This document shows, one piece after another, positions 21,501-23,780 of a stretch of DNA of 64,000 nucleotides. The position numbers and the translations under genes are program-made. Within the stretch, counting starts at the first letter, position 1; every line of letters begins with the position of its first letter. The stretch is from CAZOOM01 sp964460795 (GTDB lineage Bacteria; Omnitrophota; Omnitrophia; Omnitrophales; Aquincolibacteriaceae), in assembly GCA_964460795.1 (NCBI GenBank), contig CAYWRU010000002.1, forward strand, positions 79,836 to 143,835, given 5' to 3'. The notes beneath the pieces were generated by a model. That model was given only the letters and a program-made list of their open reading frames with translations, had not been told where the DNA came from and did no database searches.

Positions 21501-21648
21501 CGGAAAACGTCGGCCGAGGAATAGAAACTTCGGTCATTTTACCCGTGGAGGGTGAGGCCATCGCAGGGCTATAAAATTGTGTCGTGAGAAAGCAGACGAG
21601 TGTCGCTGTACTTGCTAATTTATAGAAGGGTCGTAGGGTTTTCTTCAT
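1..21648 (-). CDS. Giant secreted multidomain protein, at least 7,216 residues, C-terminus outside the window
   Basis: One frame stays open from the ATG at 21648 to base 1; reading it codon by codon I met no TAA, TAG or TGA. It is coding by content: recognisable domains appear in one frame along most of its length. In order these are a signal peptide (1-31), TraB/ChaN-like (about 40-600), maltokinase-like (about 660-1256), GH77 (about 1270-1955), a Pro/Ala linker (about 2380-2485), a J-domain (about 3798-3869), an HD domain (about 5383-5592), two membrane helices (about 5650-5703) and an HEMGH metalloprotease-like segment (from about 7040). The rest is mostly helical and unassigned. A pentapeptide R-[SA]-E-x-R recurs 17 times. 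The signal peptide implies export, although several domains resemble cytoplasmic enzymes. I see no strong Shine-Dalgarno before the ATG. The gene lies 129 bases downstream of gatB. The overall function is unknown. A polyprotein, a cell-surface giant protein or a fusion of former genes are all possible. Confidence 0.9.
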   Translation of the reverse strand, partial: MKKTLRPFYKLASTATLVCFLTTQFYSPAMASPSTGKMTEVSIPRPTFSVAIPTELGTIESIHPGKGPVLFHIQEAHGNIEGQKKIRDILTYLKKTYGVNTVFLEGDAFDLKPQLLRFFPQDPAKNQKALDVLLDAGLVTGPEEFLAKEKDSEGLGLEDLSPYVENGRTFVRVLKEKEKTEQFLAKLDVEIERLKGTRLNKELKRFVKIRESYEAGTLTFEAYLAALKKQALQVLNLNLEDPREQIEWPMMLRIFALQRMEKVLNLSEFEKERGAFLAVIEKLLPREHQNTRAQEHQNKLLASSNGVVAGDLVPGAHLGLNLYDQIHSLLFSSQNQVTLSDTDLENLMESLVDRLPKDFPYYRYPHVNRWIGHVLLQSELKSQRLMQEMKNLEHQISNKLAATSEEKEILVLLADYQLLTKLFSLQLAPENYEKIIHSDLRPSIFMNCLTPFQSTLKGMNAASEMDILFDAALSFYQSAKARDAVMIRNLESRLASERVSELTSEQVSRLASKPVDLTGALETGILANSHTGTRIAVVTGGFHSEPFEKHFNEQNYSYVRITPKMSNTEGWESYTKRLLSHASSTYRATDFSVGDQALSLSDVNPALLHAEIRRTLSLAGLSVQSSRSEVRSSARVSGKSEKHKTLMLRLTQRQFSKNPSLAISRLSGWIKNKRWFMDKENTVEKIEEEDSFQLRLSNHQTLNGVIAVFHLKTSGGKKLQKRYFIPLLISTTKQRGIAESDVVKIQLTDGERYLALAEPSHLYQKMVVRHFRNGASISTAQGGQIIFVPYGNDLKTIDVKKLKAQPLGVSTSNVLTLIQSDGQAFVSKTYKDVRGNAGARGMKWPDNLEMPRLEALATSHYPNVPKLAGVFYYQSQSGVRSPLGTVMEKIQSEQEVGDVFWNGLTQLMKTLRTAEPADRPNHCEKNAQGMAPWAREVAGSIARMHVGFLRSGNKEFDSVPATPTDSFRWANIPLRNLSETMPVLHRRAKTESGQGLQAIIEALEQLAPRGARITPETSKAAEPLMAFASNFLHLQDVIRKAQVHGDLHGAQGLIQSSNGVQHVKALLDAIQSGNSSVVQETAHQAAARIRWIDFEGPPAKDRVSADYDSRENPLVDLAGMLQAFWYITNIQLYTYFDLDPQAHPADRDAARKISLVLADQMTLQEAGFDSAKGAVISLLGKWLSEVSAAFVDGYLDEIENQGMQNSLLSKWDRKTAKTVLNFWILTRASHELRYETYARDWGWEGIPAGRMLHLLNTAFAGALVPVSEMPKKEFFSPLDAAIPVEGIFLPFHHMRHEDDWGIGNFETAQVAGDVAHRLGYHIIQGLPYTYSSAGNSPYSVLSTLLLDPVYLSAPGVIRCLANAGITVPDWQNFLEQHQTEIHALKSSPQIDHGSIRRLNLLAMTLAWETFQKHQDSPLWNNFQNFLKQNQELVNDDLLFLELTRENKIHHPQNGEDWRLWEAGLRDRNPAALQQARDRLKNELQFDAFVQFMLSTQKINLDNHYRNLGISSMVDMAFAPPDAEVWKNPRAVGMNPANGYRRDAVQGVPGKKETPVGQIWNFPVYDWSNPEAWQLFLKVYKANLDRADYVRVDHALGVYRIFVYLQKGLTLQELGIFHEIQQLRQDALQTPSEGAKQTAARRADELIRRRIQEMSVQLGWPREVAPLLFDENGQIRKGGNMLIIARKVPPEKREEKIPLGSRWQRWHWAEDAFFDNEPKWDVIRLTPNERAQDDGDVKTWLFPEGDREPPKADDQIRAGYFRLSPGEAAMSDLAEIAQDQGKVLILETLGTVPPEIQLSSGYFGNNYYPLVYGLDFSSWYHPLNVRRRSGMMTFNVADTGSPQAAWEKITDWENVKGPMVRAFFPDMPGEKFHPHMMRVTPEIHHKLLELVYAPQTIYPQIQNGHVPLIALLGLIDIANLSEQYRLNIPGFGGQWVNKLPENLSLERLNEAAQGKPSSTLANLAVTTVRWLHEQRKKIVPKINPQDVKILRVKPDVIEDAIQIRKLNAQNPSLTVPFMLETSIQGRPETAELVVQSQDGEEARIPMRETHAAQGQIPGVTSWAARLRPLTEGIYEFWIEIKKQNGEQERSKKGRLIAVDEKADLNPVSPHYRLTPDHRHFASRSEIRRTLALAGLSASRNISGRDRSGLTNLTKPGTAGNVPTPLLSTTPGEAWKPRADPPSRNEGRIRPALRAELRGERQKELEILARKMRGVKYLRRLSPEEFAASFYLPTEEVLLQFDKAAKMLLRKTSPALRRDLYFKSRLVSRIRIPKTDHFKALQSIRFADLAVLEVIVSEAQKQKETLLPPKSLGRIYRRLKEEAFTSPRLSQIVKDVMRENRTPPFDAARLQRLADQIIPKLKEFYPAWYEEKKEVRSELRTDPENPNPAEIPDLSAVPAETQSSDTEPISAAEVPPVSSAPAALPLPADVSALESQPEPLPVQAENSVLASPAAPLETPQPPKEEAPKDAASASLLPAPLYAAFAQNGGVARVDERKVLTAMTKIQRQWEDRLRAEDETSGIQRPDEERHQLALARAEKQVVSLTREAAREKVPAVRVITASANHHLPVPVAGKSVSLAKLFHSRDHHVADWLKKIVVWMNDLDPEKAPAHVIEMQWEWSSKEDKQKALEILEEILQVREDYAIYMPRTQVLSVINLLRLLFVVGNLDETVQVIHGIMDAPLQDGEFVAFDALWVDVTGRSKPPDPWMARYKKVMRRYESGQGYAHMDSFVDHHPYAGLNLNVFRRFAGDAAANSGLAEDHVFESGEVGEENLPDSQRSELRFLRPGEPLNLKELIPNYDSRISYPLFDKKHLWKNAETIWYSTRAKLEGMPAKILARKAGHPARLQAWRANHVARLREKKRAVKIISLLTEERKERISRLLSKMAGSTSVRLWVQRVIENQPPEQAKITLKDDVERIVGNILPAPAEPKANAKTVEDQTRILAREMTSKGKRNVFLAAQAVSEIIKELHKDEMHIAELDTLKIILNQLRGNHILQASDPVDPRMITPALNDMGINIGRPAGWSLSAASEKKVERIEIRWEETPGFHTQEFEKWLARCGLEGKKEEFLSKLAFIKKMASEYHDRFDKVRLSQYEERPVQFTHDATGMGPQLVIDVDFLNLSEPEMFAVIRYGLLYQAFVENLMQAKLPYEQAAAYFDIIPLLTRVPGEDLLRLKTAMTHLGKSGWETRYHLEYLHAVEKAKQDEILTGLLGGKPPALPSGMTLDEWRQNLHFFGPDYALGEMNIFRQRAQYYRARLGKYFLVKAASYEDGVFLGQRIVDAAQERAPSQKPQVMLYAAHRNEIAALSKRYLFDPAKFLKFLNRNPEILRLMSINGFYACLPYFLIMDFSEMARSMSEGQFRDALVAAMGGAFDAKTRELVPYTTYELKRAAHAYFLCYVLLGYQYPEELLGEDGHLSFEEKVAFFNSLYTTLYASHRSDEHADKQNQLVLQDQSVMRMIMQSGEGRAIARQKLLQNPRFNFTLGQLLLRLGKAKPDANNIKPLFNFGQQQELMNRLQNRVFEKWGGALGHCLGSVEGMDFLKSFEGEAIGTDQFLMDLFRTQGPAGSAALVQAMTHLSRQATAEILNRSMKDKGGRWAPAKFALLMRVHQGDSEAQARLAELAFSHTAAHPNGPHTFDYMIYLLESGGTVDMRQRIRLCKTILLSVLGERNEEKKQAKQEQFQGALAKLADSQRRTLIQQLVQDHPRVIESQDAPALRDYFVQHLPAETVSRLMQSVNISEATRLLRNLEAGHAQEVLEAGAATAGAESLMLQLARRTSYKNYLKAQGSLPRVIEDLEEGGEIINAYTVLGVARGEKDFSKIKRNFRALSRSFHADLFRQQGPAVMAEAEQYSREFVAAYAELETPERRKAYDKKTSQSAIRYPQTTWDSPIPIDTAAVKKKHKSVSRSELRTKPVLSKSYTPSAKFAEGWKNELWDAVSRVLVSIRRTYRALAMGQPSTSELGELERRTDAVKALITQNFSDPQAQKLNFEFQRMFSRMEKDALAKKEFPSSDGLNFPDMETVQLLAQLITHLKKDGEILFPDGWDEAVRKLPQMPPSDESLKIKFMNQLVFQQRQAALIGFFEITQLQMLLARWTSVKQQIENNLSKAATTPLGEEGARSLYAALYQQVGGLTAFVERFELANQEIVSARNLSLEQVGSFPAEEISKARAPLEKAIREKKLFLEEMQKEIKDFLQKLAQLEAATGVHGGQRSEVRRVIADFRLRNAEFNPQSPFRNPKSKGSSAVVFEGKDPALKRKHIILSGHGRKDDIFYKRNIIFNLSQPAFDFNHILPQSIHILTQSIYVLAEVLHAIAKNPELGMNVFKDHFEPALAGNIGTGTLFTHHHNFSLLSEGPEFRGGGSVAIFLESVKSMFLKRSEARLQSLRDGNNQQNLISVRAEVRLPPIASSTPVRVLEERAEVRSAKPFNAVFGGPEIPAAASVGLVDPQMTEKREILKQAGVANEHAIIEASIALKRYPNIILQMLIFAMEEKGVFTGNARELVSRVRTFQENLSEDGFRELLRGTMTVSRVAKDQAREGETAFMSRILLSILGELGAQAPLDHLLEEALKAQDIQVAEIHEEDRRTGANDFTLKYWQVFRMTPAEMNQKLAEGKRCPYRKAETIAEEYRKVFGLKPEALGRKILESWDLLSIHPFEFERDLGLRPEETLADLPLAAQLLKDPGYKQHRKNPKKIMDLLRVCEVPADQRVNGLKSLGSEKYAILKEVVGHAKGTINLSKVDNLSRLYHGTVRVYGDITKQSLAKAVNDDGEIAEAAKANIKKAVEEVMNQSAFLTEKVTATSEELTTRVQQSIQQTAGILNITLETADAHQIYDRIGEKYRHSVPAEDNAKTLREFYVELGRLPRKEAFVVLEKRLNHIIEDAVLEHAAPGEDTDAQQFAFMEELQAKVSQTPALKEMQIVSAEELVKITGVSPAMLVKDDQFAYAVGLLQAITPAQRKELAAKTAQLLLFGVQEDELVFELNSMRDTNLLVVEVMAEGLKGFHLANRQVRLVQLYHRLEEALGDPNFKWLIKDLTKPHSRKREDKKREAIKADLAKHLALSLEVIRESKGERVITVSPQDILPKQTLFHLPQELEERLERLMHFWQGQGEPQSILKGFFDINPDILSFILDQMEEQNRVFTLPTQITDLSEELNQQLKGLRGSEGATIKAYLKKYPTTWRRNLKERVNKIIKQLPKRKKGAQNTVTPTTEEILHAVREHGQKLVDTGMDPAKVAVAFISTFDINDQLFGAILETAKRDGRTFAAGYQLTRIVRGVSEYVTEKQFPSFLAFLSAKPATWKKEIQPTLTAAVKNNSIRRSELRSWPVVISASLSSREARSAPKLGQLGDSRDTALVSGGRSEVRSAALFHLELTSESPAQDYLEKIFSSWIPKTQFDEGPRARWQGQRAGTAHEWTRSQHMLAMAGISDDLFKGRWEAAKQKAGLFTLRQESFHAVSLQIQQMPLLYQKAFLYGAALHDVGFAELPEHTTHETWGAQRAKEHLIEKGENSLVTEIVGEIVLGHSSLWRLFKNMTERHDAEFFMAFGGEERVADWIGALIRDGMLDPADQAELIRNLKIIFVAISSADVAASGDRRLDDELLDKFQKIAEAYFDRVHELNRSEMRSRDLPSDQRSARHRAIPLGKMQKLERMRKWIALSAPIVYIPLIAKLLAKTGEFQAPWLDRISLGWFLLLPVLGGAVSLAIHLKIQRLEKASWEGNGTPSKRSELRATPARVSLKDLLADASVQQAPITKEDVLLLQIGKHLQNLSEIDFNDLLRANSVKFPDGVRSKILKIFKATSLQQVLLARFGQSLSQQEIVGLHAGEKIIRQLTASEKAPQLFWPGKNGKIYILRPFYDYLSNIPNEEERTKVAAALFARMYTSQILFNTLRDEKIALEPAVSQSIRRTLHAVETFVFSGAPLPMEVSPVDLRARGFVYQKMWERSERFTRYAVPRVDWGPRIVRLETLMRRLYALRDHLDTDGKVTREDRAKIEDINTSYRLDDASETSIRLHLNGQSVDELMTFQSKFGASYLQVKKKIATLVRGYREGRIPEKEYEADLEHLNQKANLLLNKLIKVEFALIAALLSEKRSIRNVLDSLISHFEDKERELRWQRIRELHKQGVTEVFVRSAGDDYLKVRTLKSIVDKRRPSTGAVERIENRWNQHETYYLATIKQLLTALMDSKGAVTQNPQLWKTRLLEYLALRKVDIKADSGDIQINDIAAALYFNPNIAKDVFTRIRAWARQKTIQDQESKIRVVSQLARDLAPDEIRYQEGLGRIRYRNLFNFFRSRDHVLENYDSEHRQAWMSIGYLTDLQFQLRHHGKKTIPAHQLRSAARDLEEVARWVERAQVREKTRVRSLMAAAKENLDLRQYDVVLSKAVEAQNILEHDFLRRIERMSRYITLHKESVIAELDRPLLLIRQGVQENRPALLAKAKRELERFARRHLEGYTATEDEPGYIRAKGRYTSSVRQLTEQLSDKTMPDIQALRLLLTNLYRVRDDIEHKYETRGHVDYNNDPTEIAIRTQVARDLSPLRSEMRNAENMEKEKRDLYIFFMHSIFSPMAAACHWSVKKLLEEAFREPKIANEIKKKLLFGLGSERLEKLRRREDIFGPHGGTSPKTKLGEEVIKAIHYFIHSPLHGPGFAESDFRRLLNGYKAASSSDQESFTAAIQRNRIWPLPEKVSQALGSGSVLMLYPSSSSRQILSVSYDHVLTAIQRQSALMQDRLPTRETPVTLLQRQWGSMTSEKVQMVTLADGVQKGIQFPPTWGSIPPDIEASLRTWLKPGQELQGEVLHSNGVLTGIPVLAISPAPRSEVRTRRPLMDKSIPGSEKPLLADSSGFFMLNRAAQEVALGVEQAVERHAPSRIAASDSALVTLIESHGFLDLGEPLQLEVLQALQSFPKQAQNHSPAALLSIHLFLNLKFFLSIHDKANQMELLKIYMEILRKMLASKMTFSETLLIVEGYVRGPVFEALPYSHQRDSLKEIERILSDYDIAQLQQIVSAAVSRPVPAAAHPPRSEARAQGALRFFLGEHRSSEVQTKHQDEINRLISQDAELRSMAQHFSNENPLYILANHRPYHSAHYIHTNETSDSGIHALGPTIEIGWDWWDEQPHNMRPIILAHEMGHAIVDGNYSVDSVTHLKNQLQTFFIYRNPELQGDPWMNAYYLYQALTDAEVVQMQLRQGYAVSAKGYAEHLLSHAKWENEYFDISNTRSSGARK
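4540..4702 (-). other. Two predicted transmembrane helices in the giant protein
   Basis: Residues about 5650-5703 hold two hydrophobic stretches, WIALSAPIVYIPLIAKLLA and SLGWFLLLPVLGGAVSLAI, joined by a short polar loop. They are the only clear membrane segments I saw apart from the signal peptide. They are bracketed by RSExR motifs at residues 5616 and 5721. They would place the preceding and following parts on the same side of the membrane. Confidence 0.7.
4870..5500 (-). other. HD phosphohydrolase-like domain of the giant protein
   Basis: Residues about 5383-5592 contain a likely first His in TAHEWTRSQHML, the HD pair in GAALHDVGF (His5474-Asp5475), later His residues in HETWGAQRA and VLGHSSLW, and a late Asp in SADVAASGD. 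This order fits the metal-dependent HD superfamily (hydrolases of nucleotides and cyclic dinucleotides). The substrate cannot be told. RSExR motifs lie on both sides (5315 and 5356 before, 5616 after). Confidence 0.6.
5585..5665. repeat. Second palindromic cassette inside the giant gene
   Basis: It contains accgct/agcggt, gactgtcccc, ccccaag/cttgggg (7-base arms) and gcgag/ctcgc words in 80 bases, between the RSELR and RSEVR motifs at residues 5315 and 5356. The frame reads through it as a Ser/Arg/Gly-rich stretch. Confidence 0.6.
8617..8925 (+). CDS. Small coiled-coil protein, antisense inside the giant gene
   Basis: 102 residues, ATG at 8617, with a weak purine-rich stretch (agaagaga) upstream. 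The protein looks real: an acidic/basic helical head (FKVILEDIHSQFRVFGDGM), three near-identical heptads of the form LRQ[ND]VDG coded by 21-base repeats, then a long coiled coil ending in LALERRILPLEH. I recall similar small coiled-coil proteins of unknown function in many environmental bacteria. Its codons are in exact antisense register with the giant minus frame, which stays open across it. A dyad (8935-9000) follows directly. I read it as a gene plus flank that was inserted into the giant gene without breaking the frame. It may or may not still be expressed. Confidence 0.55.
   Translation: MVMRKQSSGSDIPSERGFKVILEDIHSQFRVFGDGMQDLRQNVDGLRQDVDGLRQDMVEVKGRLTKVENDVSFIKNVILPTVATKDDVLALERRILPLEHNR
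8935..9000. repeat. Dyad repeat of the gattgcgg/ccgcaatc type
   Basis: Words gattgcgg and ccgcaatc alternate and can pair, with gaattc near the centre. It resembles the A/T-rich dyads between genes elsewhere in this window (25843-25899, 30311-30376, 35766-35935), but here it lies inside the giant frame, just after the stop of the plus-strand gene. Confidence 0.7.
10040..10255 (-). other. J-domain with HAD instead of HPD in the giant protein
   Basis: Residues about 3798-3869 read like a DnaJ J-domain: AYTVLGVARGEKDFSKIKR, then FRALSRSFHADLF, then a helix ending RRKAYDKK. The tripeptide that stimulates DnaK is HAD (3831-3833) rather than HPD. The Pro is usually essential, so Hsp70 stimulation is doubtful and the fold may serve only as a binding module. 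An RSELR motif follows at residue 3905. Confidence 0.7.
14190..14510 (-). other. Pro/Ala/Glu-rich linker of the giant protein
   Basis: About 105 residues are dominated by Pro, Ala, Ser and Glu (for example AALPLPADVSALESQPEPLP), directly after the RSELR motif at residue 2374. This looks like a disordered spacer between the N-terminal carbohydrate-active half and the long helical remainder. Confidence 0.7.
15061..15240. repeat. Palindrome-rich cassette inside the giant gene
   Basis: This 180-base stretch holds ggacggatccgtcc (perfect palindrome), cttcg/cgaag, gcgaggc/gcctcgc (15121-15140) and a perfect 17-base inverted repeat (15163-15179 and 15224-15240, loop of 44 bases). It also contains the word acctgtccct, shared with the repeat at 30450-30484. 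The frame reads through it between the RSEIR and RAELR motifs, so it inserts about 60 low-complexity residues without a stop. Confidence 0.8.
15243..15281 (-). repeat. Copy 2 of a 39-base direct repeat (RRTLALAGLS)
   Basis: This segment matches 19782-19820 at 34 of 39 positions. The translation is EIRRTLALAGLS here and EIRRTLSLAGLS in the other copy. It is directly joined to the RSEIR motif at residue 2122. Confidence 0.85.
15780..17835 (-). other. GH77 4-alpha-glucanotransferase (MalQ-like) domain of the giant protein
   Basis: Residues about 1270-1955 match the MalQ layout: GIFLPFHHM...DWGIGNF, then LPYTYSSAGNSPYSVLST, then GQIWNFPVYDW. Next come the nucleophile motif RVDH (Asp1592), LETLGTVPPEI (Glu1786 in the acid/base position of the usual AEDLG), NVADTGS (Asp1837, possible third acidic residue) and the C-terminal NIPGFGGQW. 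The three acidic residues appear to be kept although the surrounding motifs are divergent. MalQ enzymes transfer alpha-1,4-glucan segments between maltooligosaccharides and are normally free cytoplasmic proteins of 500-700 residues. Here the domain sits behind a signal peptide within a giant protein. Confidence 0.8.
17880..19671 (-). other. Maltokinase-like (phosphotransferase) domain of the giant protein
   Basis: Residues about 660-1256 follow the maltokinase/TreS C-terminal plan. There is an N-terminal cap segment (WIKNKRWF), an SNVLTLI...SKTYKD strand pair, a VPKLAGVFYY segment, the catalytic loop HGDLHGAQ (1044-1051), the metal-binding IDFEG (1092-1096), PLVDLAGML, and a C-terminal ELRYETYARDWGWEGIP segment. 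The catalytic Asp of HGD and the metal-binding Asp of DFEG are both present, so activity is plausible. Known maltokinases phosphorylate maltose to maltose-1-phosphate with ATP in the cytoplasm. An exported copy would be unusual, because ATP is scarce outside the membrane. It directly precedes a GH77 domain, which suggests an alpha-glucan theme. Confidence 0.7.
19782..19820 (-). repeat. Copy 1 of a 39-base direct repeat (RRTLSLAGLS)
   Basis: Partner of 15243-15281. It lies about 10 residues before the RSEVR motif at residue 627, at the border between the TraB/ChaN-like and maltokinase-like domains. Confidence 0.85.
20041..20184. repeat. Short degenerate tandem repeats inside the giant gene
   Basis: Words of the type actggttaac, gctaac and cgctcac are repeated many times, ending in aaccttga/tcaaggtt (8-base arms, 20168-20184). 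They are translated as SRLASERVSELTSEQVSRLA and a following ALETGILANS stretch. The insert lies just before the conserved GGFH motif of the TraB/ChaN-like domain and looks like an expanded in-frame repeat. Confidence 0.65.
20758..20790. repeat. ctggtgctc tandem repeat inside the giant gene
   Basis: Two exact ctggtgctc units and one ctggtgttc unit occur within 33 bases. They are translated on the minus strand as EHQNTRAQEHQN within the TraB/ChaN-like domain. Confidence 0.7.
21556..21648 (-). other. Signal peptide of the giant protein
   Basis: Residues 1-31 have a Lys/Arg-containing N-region (MKKTLRPFYK), a hydrophobic core (ATLVCFL) and a likely signal peptidase I site after the AMA at residues 29-31, with Ser at +1. 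Cys19 lies inside the core and is not followed by a convincing lipobox, so I favour SPase I over a lipoprotein signal. This supports the ATG at 21648 as the start. Confidence 0.85.
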
Positions 21649-21777
21649 GGTTTTAAAATGGTCTTAGCTAGATAGTTAGGAAAGGATACAGGCTGATGGA
21701 TCGACTTTCAAATCGGAGAGGTTTTCAAACTAGCATTCACTAGCTTTTATGATCAAAATCGCATAATCCGCAACTGC

Positions 21778-23256
21778 TTAGGAGCTAAGTTTGCGGCTGA
21801 GGATTTCATTGGCGAGTTTAGGGTTGGCTTTGCCCTGAGTTTCCTTCATGAGCTGGCCGACTAAGAATCCAATAGCCTTGGCGTTTCCGGATTTATAATC
21901 CGCCACTGATTTGGGATTGGACTGAATCACACGGTCCGCTACTTCTTCGATCAACTTTGTGTCGGTGACCTGAACCAGTCCCCTTTCTTTAACAATCATT
22001 TCCGCAGACTTTCTGGACTCAAACATCAAAGGCAAGACGTCTTTGGCAATTTTCCCGCTAATTGTCCCAGACTCAATCATTTGAATAAGTCCGGCCAAGC
22101 TTTCGGATGAAACAGGAGAATCGGCAATGGTTTGTCCAGCCGCATTTAAAAGCGCCAAAAGTTCACTTTGAATCCAGTTGCTGGCTTGTTTGAAAAAGGG
22201 ACTGTCCCCTTTTTCAGGGACAGTCCCTGACAAGCCTGCTTTTACACACTCTTCAAAATAGCGCGCCAGATCCGGATCTTCGACTAAAACCGAAGCGTCG
22301 TAGGCTGTGAGCCCATATTCTTTGATAAAACGTGCCTTTTTTTCCTGAGGGAGTTCGGGGATTTGCTTTTTAATTTCTTCGATCAGTGCCGCGGGAATGG
22401 AAAAAGGCACGAGATCCGGCTCCGGAAAATAACGGTAATCATGAGCCTCTTCCTTCGAGCGCATCAAATGGGTTTTGCCTGTGCCCTCGTTCCATAAACG
22501 GGTTTCCTGCGAAACTTTTCCGCCGCTTTCGAGGATTTCTTTCTGCCGTTCGATTTCATACGTCACGGCTTTTTGGACTGCGCGAAAGGAATTCAGATTT
22601 TTGATCTCGGTCTTGGTGCCAAATTTTTCTTGTCCAACAGGACGGATCGAGACGTTGGCATCGCAGCGAAGGCTTCCCTCTTCCATATTGCAGTCGCTGA
22701 CTTCCAGATACTGCAAAATGGCTTTGAGCGAAGTCAGGTATTCATACACTTCTTCGGGCGAGCGAAGATCCGGCTCAGAAACAATTTCAAGAAGCGGAGT
22801 TCCAGCCCGGTTATAGTCGACAAGACTGCCGTCCTTGATGCCTTCGTGGAGCAATTTCCCCGCGTCTTCTTCCAAGTGAGCGCGAGTGATTCCGACGCTT
22901 TGCTGCATCAGTTTTCCGTCAGGATATTTAACCTCCACTTGAAGCCGTCCCTTTCCATTGACAGGCATGTCGTACTGGGAAATTTGGTACGCCTTGGGAA
23001 GATCGGGATAAAAGTAATGTTTGCGGTCAAATTTGAGCCGCCCGCTGATTTCGCAATTTAAAGCGAGCCCGACTTTGATCGCCAGCCGCAAAGCCTCTTC
23101 ATTCAAAACCGGGAGCGATCCCGGCCATCCTAAACACACGGGACAAGTGTTTGAATTCGGCTCCGCACCAAATTCTGTTTTGCATCCGCAAAATAATTTC
23201 GTTTTTGTGGCCAACTGGACGTGAACTTCCAGCCCCATCACCGGTTCATAATTCAT
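21778..23256 (-). CDS. gatB: Asp/Glu-tRNA(Asn/Gln) amidotransferase subunit B
   Basis: 492 residues. GatB binds the misacylated Glu-tRNA(Gln) or Asp-tRNA(Asn), activates the side chain with ATP and amidates it with ammonia from GatA. Visible marks are the start MNYEPVMGLEVHVQLATKTK, the zinc cysteines of CGC and CPVC near residues 23-41, the SVGITRAHLEEDAGKL core, GTPLLEIVSEPD, and a C-terminal YqeY-like tail (VGQLMKETQGKANPKLANE). Near residue 345 a palindromic insert (22198-22227) adds about 14 residues with the peptide TVPEKGDSPFF, which the family lacks. The gene is separated from gatA by a toxin-antitoxin pair. Confidence 0.97.
   Translation of the reverse strand: MNYEPVMGLEVHVQLATKTKLFCGCKTEFGAEPNSNTCPVCLGWPGSLPVLNEEALRLAIKVGLALNCEISGRLKFDRKHYFYPDLPKAYQISQYDMPVNGKGRLQVEVKYPDGKLMQQSVGITRAHLEEDAGKLLHEGIKDGSLVDYNRAGTPLLEIVSEPDLRSPEEVYEYLTSLKAILQYLEVSDCNMEEGSLRCDANVSIRPVGQEKFGTKTEIKNLNSFRAVQKAVTYEIERQKEILESGGKVSQETRLWNEGTGKTHLMRSKEEAHDYRYFPEPDLVPFSIPAALIEEIKKQIPELPQEKKARFIKEYGLTAYDASVLVEDPDLARYFEECVKAGLSGTVPEKGDSPFFKQASNWIQSELLALLNAAGQTIADSPVSSESLAGLIQMIESGTISGKIAKDVLPLMFESRKSAEMIVKERGLVQVTDTKLIEEVADRVIQSNPKSVADYKSGNAKAIGFLVGQLMKETQGKANPKLANEILSRKLSS
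22198..22227. repeat. GGGACNGTCCC palindromic element inside gatB
   Basis: gggactgtccc (22198-22208) and gggacagtccc (22217-22227) form a perfect 11-base inverted repeat with an 8-base spacer. It is read in frame as GTVPEKGDSP. Related elements lie in gatA (24184-24218) and between genes (30450-30484). Confidence 0.85.
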
Positions 23257-23276
23257 TAAAATCGAGTCCTTTTATT

Positions 23277-23768
23277 CTATTCCGTAGGTAATGAACGAAA
23301 AATATTCGCTAATTCGGCTTTGCTTATTTTTCCAGCCGCTAGAGACAACGTGAGTTCTAAAAAAAATTCCTGTGGTTTGGTAAAGCTTATTCCATTTAAT
23401 TCGAGGAAAATTAGTGCGGAAACTAGCGCGGTTCGTTTATTTCCGTCTAAAAAGGGGTGGTTCTGACAAATATGAAATGCATAAGCAGCCGCCATCTCAA
23501 AAAGATCTGTATGCAGCCACTCGCCTCCATAGCTGACCTCCGGCTGAGCAAGCGCTGATCGCAGCAAAGATTCATCGCGAATTCCGTCTGTTCCCCCATA
23601 GCGTGAGATTTGATCCGTATGAATGATGGCGATTTTTTCATACGCCAAAAAAATAGGCCCCTCGTGTCCATAAAATGGGGGCTCAACTTCCTTTAGGATC
23701 AAAGGTTTTTTAGAAGCGGTATACGCATACTTTCGCTTCCGTATTTTGACAGGGATCTTTTTCAGCAT
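23277..23768 (-). CDS. doc: Doc/Fic-family toxin
   Basis: 163 residues from the ATG at 23768; a GTG nine bases upstream (23777) is the alternative start. I prefer the ATG because the AGGTGA that would serve as its Shine-Dalgarno overlaps the GTG. The signature HPFLDGNKRTA is the Doc form of the Fic motif. Doc kinases phosphorylate EF-Tu and stop translation. Other marks are the DGIRDESLLRSALAQP segment and the AYAFHICQNHPF helix typical of Doc. There is an N-terminal Lys/Arg-rich extension. It lies just after an AbrB-type antitoxin gene, so the two form a likely type II toxin-antitoxin module, placed between gatA and gatB. Confidence 0.9.
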   Translation of the reverse strand: MLKKIPVKIRKRKYAYTASKKPLILKEVEPPFYGHEGPIFLAYEKIAIIHTDQISRYGGTDGIRDESLLRSALAQPEVSYGGEWLHTDLFEMAAAYAFHICQNHPFLDGNKRTALVSALIFLELNGISFTKPQEFFLELTLSLAAGKISKAELANIFRSLPTE

Positions 23769-23780
23769 AGATTTCACCTG

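Larger units (their letters stand above)
19890..21540 (-). other. TraB/ChaN/EreA-like domain of the giant protein
   Basis: Residues about 40-600 open with HIQEAHGN (72-79), followed by a segment ending FLEGD. Near residue 540 comes VVTGGFHSEPF, then a YVRITP segment. This pairing of an early HxQxAHxN motif with a late GGFH motif is what I associate from memory with exported TraB/ChaN/erythromycin-esterase-like proteins common in Omnitrophota and related phyla. The biochemical role of that family is poorly known. The domain is interrupted by short tandem-repeat inserts at 20041-20184 and 20758-20790. The assignment is by motif memory only. Confidence 0.55.

Noticed and set aside
1..21600. Many plus-strand ORFs of 60-130 codons opposite the giant gene
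   Set aside because: Except for 8617-8925, none has a protein-like pattern, a ribosome binding site or a recognisable motif.
21690..21770. A terminator between gatB and the giant gene (actagcattcactagc)
   Set aside because: The repeated actagc words are direct, not inverted, so no stable hairpin forms.
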